The notes under the pieces: model-generated | Told to the model about the DNA's origin: nothing | Seen by the model: the letters and a program-made list of their open reading frames with translations, nothing else | Databases searched by the model: none | DNA from: Pseudomonas aylmerensis | GTDB lineage: Bacteria > Pseudomonadota > Gammaproteobacteria > Pseudomonadales > Pseudomonadaceae | Direction: 5' to 3' | Assembly (NCBI RefSeq): GCF_001702265.1 | Contig: NZ_MAUE01000027.1 | Coordinates: 1 to 37,406 of the forward strand | Length of the DNA: 37,406 nt | Part shown: piece by piece, positions 32,223 through 37,406 of the stretch | Numbering within the stretch: position 1 is the first letter of the stretch | Layout: every line of letters begins with the position of its first letter | Made by a program: the position numbers and the translations under genes

Positions 32223-32846
32223 ATGATGCGAGCAGAACTAGCGCAGTTTGGCGGGATTACCGTGATGATTCCGGCTGCCCTCATCATTGCTGTGTGGCTG
32301 CGGTATTCCAGCCCGTGGGCACTGCGAGGCTGGATCGTGACGGTGGGTGTCACGTATTCGATCGTGGCGTTCAGCAAGTTGCTGTTCAAAGGCTGGGGCT
32401 TGTCCTTTCAACACGTGGACATTGCCGTACTCAGTGGCCACGCCATGAACACCTGCCTGATGCTGACCGTGGGCTCAAGCCTGCTGGCACGTCAGTTCAG
32501 CGCGGCCCTGCGCTGGCCGGCGGCGCTGGTGGGCCTGCTGCTGGGGATCTGGTTCAGTGCCTACTGCGTCGCCCCCTTTATCCATCCGCTCAATGAAGCC
32601 CTGGCCGGTGCGGTGCTGGGTGGCGTCGCGGCGATTGCCTTTCTGTGGCGGATTGAACCCACCGAGGTCAAGGTGTCCCCGGCGTTCATCGGTGCCGGCC
32701 TGGCGGTGCTGCTGGTCTGCGCCCTGATGCCCAAATACAACGCCGAACTGTTGCTCAACCGCGTCGCGGTGACGCTGTCAGGGGCCGAGCGTGCTTATCA
32801 GGAGCCTGCCTGGCGCCTGGACGCAGCGCCCAGGCAGGCTGAGTAG
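32223..32846 (+). CDS. PAP2-like membrane protein with partly degenerate phosphatase motifs
   Basis: The product is 207 aa with several hydrophobic helices. Motif 2 of PAP2 phosphatases is visible as S71-G-H73 (LSGHAMNT). Motif 3 is recognisable but altered: H120-PLN-E124 ALAG instead of HxxxD. The K-x6-RP of motif 1 is missing. It may be a divergent lipid phosphatase or a structural relative. It stands between the ABC genes and the exopolysaccharide locus and could act on undecaprenyl pyrophosphate, which is speculative. The ribosome-binding site is weak (GGGCA). Its 3' end overlaps the opposite-strand small gene by 49 bases. Confidence 0.65.
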   Translation: MMRAELAQFGGITVMIPAALIIAVWLRYSSPWALRGWIVTVGVTYSIVAFSKLLFKGWGLSFQHVDIAVLSGHAMNTCLMLTVGSSLLARQFSAALRWPAALVGLLLGIWFSAYCVAPFIHPLNEALAGAVLGGVAAIAFLWRIEPTEVKVSPAFIGAGLAVLLVCALMPKYNAELLLNRVAVTLSGAERAYQEPAWRLDAAPRQAE

Positions 32847-33130
32847 GCCGCCAGGTCCAGCGCCAGGTTGCTGTCCACCATCAACGCCAGCAATTGCGTC
32901 TGTGCCTGAAAGCGTCGTGCATCACGTCGACGGCGCGCGCCCTTCATTTGCCCGAACAACGCCTGGGTGATCTGCTGCGGGGAGCTGCCGTGCAGCTGGT
33001 CCAGCCAGTGCCCGATGGCCTGGGTGTTGCGCTGGTACTGTTCTGGCGAGGCCGGCTCCGCAAACCCTTCGAACATTCCCGTGAGCTTTCGCAGCGCATA
33101 CCCGCGTTTCACATCCCCCCACAGGCTCAT
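32798..33130 (-). CDS. Small protein of unknown function
   Basis: The product is 110 aa, basic, probably mostly helical and soluble (RGYALRKLTGMFEGFAEPAS, then QMKGARRRRDARRFQAQ). No family recognised. GAGGAACGGCC before the ATG is a good ribosome-binding site. The start overlaps the stop of the upstream small gene by 4 bases, so they form a two-gene operon. The end overlaps the PAP2-like gene on the other strand by 49 bases. The RRRRDARR cluster could bind nucleic acid or membrane phosphate, but this is only composition. Confidence 0.7.
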   Translation of the reverse strand: MSLWGDVKRGYALRKLTGMFEGFAEPASPEQYQRNTQAIGHWLDQLHGSSPQQITQALFGQMKGARRRRDARRFQAQTQLLALMVDSNLALDLAAYSACLGAASRRQAGS

Positions 33131-33435
33131 GGCCGTTCCTCGGTGCCGGAGATATTCGCCAGCAATTCGGCGGTTTTTACCTGCATGAACTGGCTGTCAC
33201 CGCGACTTTCCACGCACAGGCACACCGACAACGCGTCGCTGACCTGCAATTTGAAGCGCCAGTCGGCGAACACCATCGACAGCCCGGCGCCGGTTTCGTC
33301 GGTGTCCAGGGAGTTGCTGGCATAGAGCACCTGCATGCGCGCGACAACGCTGGTCGAATTATTCACATCAATATGGATGTTTCCCGAAGAGGGGAATAAG
33401 CCAATACGTTCTACCAATAACTTTGACGTGTTCAT
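33127..33435 (-). CDS. Small protein of unknown function
   Basis: The product is 102 aa with no signal peptide or membrane helix. The pattern of alternating hydrophobics (IHIDVNNSTSVVARMQVLYA, LSMVFADWRFKLQVSDAL) suggests a beta-rich fold. No family recognised. GAGGAGCGGCC before the ATG closely resembles the ribosome-binding site of its downstream partner. The pair is divergent from the exopolysaccharide genes across a 243-base AT-rich gap. Confidence 0.7.
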   Translation of the reverse strand: MNTSKLLVERIGLFPSSGNIHIDVNNSTSVVARMQVLYASNSLDTDETGAGLSMVFADWRFKLQVSDALSVCLCVESRGDSQFMQVKTAELLANISGTEERP

Positions 33436-33678
33436 GGCCGCTCCTCGCCGTTCTGTTCAGGTGGCACTTTATTATGATGTTGCGAGGAAGTAAGTGAATG
33501 TTAGATTTTGTCGGATGATTAATGCTTGTTATTTTTCGTCTGCCTCAAGAGATGGTCGAATAATAAAGCCTGTGTTCATAATTGCCTGGCTGCTGTGTTG
33601 AGGTTGTGTTGCTGTTTTATTCAGGGCGCAGGCACTTACCTTTAACTATTCATCTTCTGCGGCGCGTGAGAGGTTGCC
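33436..33678. other. Divergent intergenic region, AT-rich
   Basis: This 243-base stretch between the small unknown operon and the tyrosine phosphatase gene is AT-rich compared with the flanks (CTTTATTATGATGTTGC, GAATAATAAAGCC). It must hold promoters in both directions, but I could not fix a convincing -35/-10 pair or a known operator. Confidence 0.5.
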
Positions 33679-34119
33679 TTGTTCAATAGGATTTTGATCG
33701 TGTGTGTCGGCAATATCTGTCGCAGTCCCACGGCGGAAAAACTGCTCCGCACGGCGCTGGCGTCTTCCGCTATTGAAGTGAGTTCGGCGGGGCTGGCGGC
33801 ATTGTCCGATCACCCGCTGGAACCCACGGCTTCACAGGTTTTGCAAGAACATGGGCATGGCCCGTGCCTGCACAAGGCGCGCCAGCTGACCAGCGATGCG
33901 GTGAGTGATGCGGACTTGATCCTGGTCATGGAGCAACGGCACATCGACGGGGTGCTGAGCCTTGCGCCCGAAGCGCGGGGCAAGGTGTTCCTGCTGGGCA
34001 AGTGGCAGCAGAACCGTGAGATCAAAGACCCTTATCGCCAGGGCAAACCGGCATTTGTGCATGCCTATGCGTTGATCGAACAAGCCGCCCAGGCTTGGGC
34101 GCAGCGGTTAGTCGGCTGA
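33679..34119 (+). CDS. Low-molecular-weight protein tyrosine phosphatase (Wzb-like)
   Basis: The product is 146 aa. The CX5R phosphate loop is C9-V-G-N-I-C-R15-S (ILIVCVGNICRSPTAE), and the general acid is D117 in DPYRQG. It starts with TTG, the only suitable start before the P-loop, preceded by GAGAGG at 33668-33673. Such phosphatases dephosphorylate the tyrosine autokinase that controls export of capsule or exopolysaccharide, and the kinase gene follows after 191 bases. Cytosolic. Confidence 0.93.
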   Translation: MFNRILIVCVGNICRSPTAEKLLRTALASSAIEVSSAGLAALSDHPLEPTASQVLQEHGHGPCLHKARQLTSDAVSDADLILVMEQRHIDGVLSLAPEARGKVFLLGKWQQNREIKDPYRQGKPAFVHAYALIEQAAQAWAQRLVG

Positions 34120-34310
34120 ACACGGTCACTGCAATAAAACGCTATTGATCACCGTTAAAAAGAGTAGCGCCTAGTTAAATAAGCCTGGGTTGTTTTATCC
34201 GGCACTAGTGAGCGTTTGTGTATTGAGTGAAGTCGTTAAACGTGCAGGGAGCCGGGCGTCTTGCACCCTGTGCCATGCCTTGACTATTTGCAGGAAAAAA
34301 GAACTGACTT

Positions 34311-36533
34311 ATGCAATCAGCACCCACTGTAACGTCACATAACACTGAAGAAACTGATCTGGATTTTATGATGCTGGTGGGGACACTGCTGGATCATAAA
34401 TGGCTGATTGGTGTCATCAGTGCCGCCTTCATGGCCCTTGGCGTGGCCTATGCCGTGTTGTCGACACCTGTCTACCAAGCCACGGCACTGGTGCAGGTCG
34501 AGCCGAAAAAGAGCGACATGTTGGGGTTTTCGGATGTCGGCAGTCTGTTGGGCAAGGAGTCGCCCACCGTGACCGAAATCGAGCTGATCCGTTCGCGAAT
34601 CACCATCGGTACCGCCGTCGATAACCTGAACCTGGACCTTGAGGTCAAGCCCCGGCGCTTTCCGTTGGTGGGGGATTTTATCGCCCGGCGTTTCAAACCT
34701 GCCGAGCCGCGTGCCGTGGCCAGCCCCTGGTTCGGCCTGGACCGCTTCGGCTGGGGCGGTGAGCTGTTGACGTTTTCGCGGTTGCAGCTGCCCGCTGAAC
34801 TGCTTGGCCAGGAGCTGACCTTGACGGCCGGCGAGGGCGCGAGTTTTACCCTGACGGACCCGGATGACCAGGTGTTGCTGGCAGGCCAGGTCGGGCGCTT
34901 CTATGAGAGCAATGGCATCAGGCTGCAGGTCGATGCGCTTCAGGCCAACCCGGGGACGCAGTTCAGCGTGGTCCGTTCGCCGCGCCTGACCACTATCCTG
35001 CGCTATCAGAAACTGCTGGATGTGGCGGAGCGGGGCAAGGAGTCAGGCATCATCGGCCTGGCGCTGGAAAGCACGCGCCCGGCGGCCGCGATCCAGGTGC
35101 TCAATGAAGTGGCGCGGATCTACGTGCGACAGAACATTGATCGCACTTCGGCCGAAGCAGCCCAGAGCCTGGCGTTCCTCAAGGATCAGTTGCCGCAGGT
35201 GCGCAAGGACGTCGAGCAGGCGGAAACCGCGCTGAACCAGTTTCAGATCCGCAATAAAACCATCGACATCAGCCTGGAAGCCAAGGCGATTCTGGACCAG
35301 ATCGTCGCGCTGGACGCGAGCATCTCCGAACTCAAGATGCAGCAGGCGGAAATAGAACGAAAGTTCACCCCCCAGCACCCGGTGTATCGAGCGTTGCTGA
35401 CCCAATTGGCCGAGCTGACCGCACGTCAGGATGAGTTGGCCAAGAAGGTCGAGAGCCTGCCCACCACGCAGCAGGAGCTGCTGAGCCTGACCCGCGACCT
35501 CAAGGTCAGCACCGAGATCTACACCCAACTGCTGAACAAGTATCAGGAGCTGGATGTGATGCGCGCCGGCACCGTGGGCAATGTGCGCCTGATCGACAGC
35601 GCCGATGTCGACTTGCGCAATCCCGTCCGGCCGCAGAAAGCGCTGATTGTGGTGATCGCCACGTTGCTGGGTGCCTTCGTCGCGATTGCCCTGGTGCTGT
35701 TTCGCAAGGCGCTCAACCGCGGAGTCACCAACCCCAACGATCTGGAAAAGCTCGGCCTGCCGGTGTACGCGGCCATCCCGTTCAGCGCGATCCAGAAGGA
35801 TTTCGACCAGACGCTCCTGCGCACCCGCAAGGCCGATGCGCCGCAGCTGCTTGCCGTCAGCAACCCGACCGACCTTGCCATCGAGGGGTTGCGCAGCCTA
35901 CGCACCAGCCTGCATTTCGCCATGCTGGAAGCCGGCAACAATCGCCTGATGATTTCCGGGCCCAGCCCACAGGTGGGCAAGACGTTCGTCTCGGCGAACC
36001 TGGCGGCCGTGGTCGCGCATTCGGGGCAGCGCGTGCTGCTGGTCGATGTGGACATGCGCAAGGGCTACTTGCACAAGGTCTTTGGCGTGACGGCGGAGCA
36101 TGGTTTGTCTGACGTCTTGGCCAGGCGCTGTGAGCTGAGCACGGCCATCCACCCCACGGCGGTGGAAAACCTCCACCTCATCAGCCGTGGGCAGATACCG
36201 CCGAACCCTTCGGAACTGTTGATGCACGCCAATTTCACCGCGTTCCTTGAACAGGTCAGTGGTCTGTATGACCTGGTGATCCTGGACACGCCGCCGTTTC
36301 TGGCGGTGACCGACGCAACCATCGTCGGTCGCCAGTCCGGCACCAACCTGATCGTGGCCCGTTTCGAACTCAACTCGGTGCGCGAGGTGGAGTTGACGAT
36401 GCGCCGCTACCAGCAAAACGGCATCGAGCTCAAAGGCGCGATTTTCAACGGTATCGAGAAGCGCTCATCGGCCAAATACGGCTACGGCGCCTACAGCTAC
36501 TACCACTACGAATACAAGTCAGACAGCGTTTGA
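34311..36533 (+). CDS. Polysaccharide co-polymerase with tyrosine autokinase domain (Wzc-like)
   Basis: The product is 740 aa. An N-terminal Wzz domain with a helix near 25-48 is followed by a large periplasmic part with coiled coil (about 270-400). A second helix lies near 440-462, then a cytosolic BY-kinase: Walker A G550-P-S-P-Q-V-G-K-T558, Walker A' with D579 and D581 (LLVDVDMRKG), Walker B D659 (LVILDTPP). The C-terminal tail has seven tyrosines (723, 725, 728, 730, 731, 733, 735), the autophosphorylation cluster. It controls chain length and export. AGGAAAAAAG precedes the ATG. It pairs with the upstream phosphatase and the downstream sugar-nucleotide gene. Confidence 0.94.
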   Translation: MQSAPTVTSHNTEETDLDFMMLVGTLLDHKWLIGVISAAFMALGVAYAVLSTPVYQATALVQVEPKKSDMLGFSDVGSLLGKESPTVTEIELIRSRITIGTAVDNLNLDLEVKPRRFPLVGDFIARRFKPAEPRAVASPWFGLDRFGWGGELLTFSRLQLPAELLGQELTLTAGEGASFTLTDPDDQVLLAGQVGRFYESNGIRLQVDALQANPGTQFSVVRSPRLTTILRYQKLLDVAERGKESGIIGLALESTRPAAAIQVLNEVARIYVRQNIDRTSAEAAQSLAFLKDQLPQVRKDVEQAETALNQFQIRNKTIDISLEAKAILDQIVALDASISELKMQQAEIERKFTPQHPVYRALLTQLAELTARQDELAKKVESLPTTQQELLSLTRDLKVSTEIYTQLLNKYQELDVMRAGTVGNVRLIDSADVDLRNPVRPQKALIVVIATLLGAFVAIALVLFRKALNRGVTNPNDLEKLGLPVYAAIPFSAIQKDFDQTLLRTRKADAPQLLAVSNPTDLAIEGLRSLRTSLHFAMLEAGNNRLMISGPSPQVGKTFVSANLAAVVAHSGQRVLLVDVDMRKGYLHKVFGVTAEHGLSDVLARRCELSTAIHPTAVENLHLISRGQIPPNPSELLMHANFTAFLEQVSGLYDLVILDTPPFLAVTDATIVGRQSGTNLIVARFELNSVREVELTMRRYQQNGIELKGAIFNGIEKRSSAKYGYGAYSYYHYEYKSDSV

Positions 36534-36606
36534 GCCTGGGCCACCGGCACTTGAAGCCCTGCGCGCAGCACCTTTACCACTGGCCGTACGTTCAACGAGA
36601 AACGCT

Positions 36607-37406
36607 ATGAAAGTAACAGTATTTGGCATCGGTTATGTGGGCCTGGTCCAGGGGGCGGTACTCGCTGAAGTCGGTCACGACGTGCTGTGTGTCGATATCG
36701 ACGCCCAGCGGGTCGAGCGCCTGAACCAGGGCCACATCCCGATCTATGAGCCTGGCCTGGAGACCCTGGTCAGGGAAAACCACGCGGCGGGCCGCTTGAA
36801 TTTCACCACCGATGCCGTCGCCGGGGTCAAGCATGGTGAAGTGCAATTTATCGCGGTGGGCACGCCGCCGGATGAAGACGGCTCCGCCGACTTGAAATAC
36901 GTGCTGACGGTGGCCGAGACCATCGGCCAGCACATGCAGGCCCCGTTGACCATCATCGACAAGTCCACCGTGCCGGTGGGCACCGCCGACAAGGTCAGCG
37001 CGCGCGTGGCCGCCATGCTGGCCTTGCGTGACCGTACCGACTTGACCTTCGACGTGGTCTCCAACCCCGAGTTTCTCAAGGAAGGTTGCGCGGTGGCCGA
37101 CTGCATACGTCCGGACCGTATTGTCATCGGCACCGCCAGCCGGCATGCCGAAGCAGTGATGCGCGAACTGTATGCGCCGTTCAACCGCAACCACGAAAAG
37201 ATCATTGTGATGGATGTGCGCAGCGCCGAACTCACCAAGTACGCCGCCAATTGCCTGCTCGCCACCAAGATCAGTTTCATGAACGAAATGGCCAACCTGG
37301 CGGAAAGGCTGGGGGCCGATATCGAGATGGTGCGCCAGGGCATCGGATCCGATCCGCGCATCGGCTACCACTTTCTGTATGCCGGCGTCGGGTATGGCGG
37401 GTCGTG
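36607..37406 (+). CDS. UDP-glucose 6-dehydrogenase, 3'-truncated by the window
   Basis: The first 266 codons are present. The NAD-binding motif is MKVTVFGIGYVGLVQGAVLA with VDID after it, then EPGL, VGTPPDEDG, DKSTVPVGTADK, NPEFLKEG and the family helix around KYAANCLLATKISFMNE. The window ends in YGGS plus the first two bases of what should be the catalytic cysteine codon. The enzyme makes UDP-glucuronate for exopolysaccharide. It follows the kinase gene by 73 bases and is likely co-transcribed. GDP-mannose dehydrogenase is a less likely reading. Confidence 0.92.
   Translation, partial: MKVTVFGIGYVGLVQGAVLAEVGHDVLCVDIDAQRVERLNQGHIPIYEPGLETLVRENHAAGRLNFTTDAVAGVKHGEVQFIAVGTPPDEDGSADLKYVLTVAETIGQHMQAPLTIIDKSTVPVGTADKVSARVAAMLALRDRTDLTFDVVSNPEFLKEGCAVADCIRPDRIVIGTASRHAEAVMRELYAPFNRNHEKIIVMDVRSAELTKYAANCLLATKISFMNEMANLAERLGADIEMVRQGIGSDPRIGYHFLYAGVGYGGS

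Noticed and set aside
33456..33478. Sigma-54 promoter (TGGCAC ... TTGC)
   Set aside because: The two elements are about 12 bases apart, not 5, so the spacing is wrong.

Overview
The window looks like chromosomal DNA of a fluorescent Pseudomonas (P. fluorescens group). It has high GC content, many inverted REP elements of the GTGGGAGCGGGCTTGC type between genes, and genes that closely resemble Pseudomonas families I know. One example is a thiol dioxygenase with its four-domain rhodanese partner and a LysR gene, in the order recalled for PA2601-PA2603 of P. aeruginosa. Everything here comes from reading the sequence; no database was searched.

Layout. (1) 1-631: intergenic, with two repeat elements and a C-rich, G-depleted leader. 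(2) 632-3695: plus-strand operon of a membrane-anchored ABM-domain protein, an Amidohydro_3 enzyme and a YcaC-type hydrolase. (3) 3875-6696: a LysR gene converging on a minus-strand pair, a membrane GGDEF protein with a degenerate signature and an AraC regulator. (4) 7085-13504: phytate module on the plus strand, comprising a TonB-dependent receptor, a two-domain beta-propeller phytase and a private ExbB-ExbD-TonB energiser. Pho-box-like 7-4-7 direct repeats lie before the receptor and before exbB, and a third lies before the divergent GGDEF gene, so PhoB (phosphate starvation) control is the natural inference. The module ends in three exact-length 171-bp tandem units that copy the last codons of tonB plus a REP pair.

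(5) 14007-32141: an organosulfur region of about 18 kb. On the minus strand, in transcription order, come a 3-mercaptopropionate/cysteine dioxygenase, a four-domain rhodanese, a TauD-family dioxygenase, a second TonB-dependent receptor, an FAD oxidoreductase, a 2x[4Fe-4S] ferredoxin, a sulfonate/sulfate-ester-type binding protein, a DszA/NtaA-type flavin monooxygenase, a peroxiredoxin-like protein, a DszC/SfnB-type acyl-CoA dehydrogenase homologue and a 2-hydroxyacid dehydrogenase. To the right lie a divergent LysR gene, a class II aldolase, an SsuD-like monooxygenase and the ABC permease and ATPase that would complete the importer. Together these suggest uptake of organosulfur compounds across both membranes, oxidative release of sulfite or thiols, and further processing. 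Three of the minus-strand units share a conserved 22-23-nt leader motif just before their start codons. Two of these also share an AT-rich motif at almost identical spacing, which may be a common control element.

(6) 32223-33435: a degenerate PAP2-like membrane protein and a two-gene operon of unknown function. (7) 33679-37406: the start of an exopolysaccharide locus, with a Wzb-like tyrosine phosphatase, a Wzc-like tyrosine autokinase and UDP-glucose dehydrogenase, the last cut by the window edge inside its catalytic-cysteine codon. No rRNA, tRNA, CRISPR array, insertion sequence or phage gene was seen.
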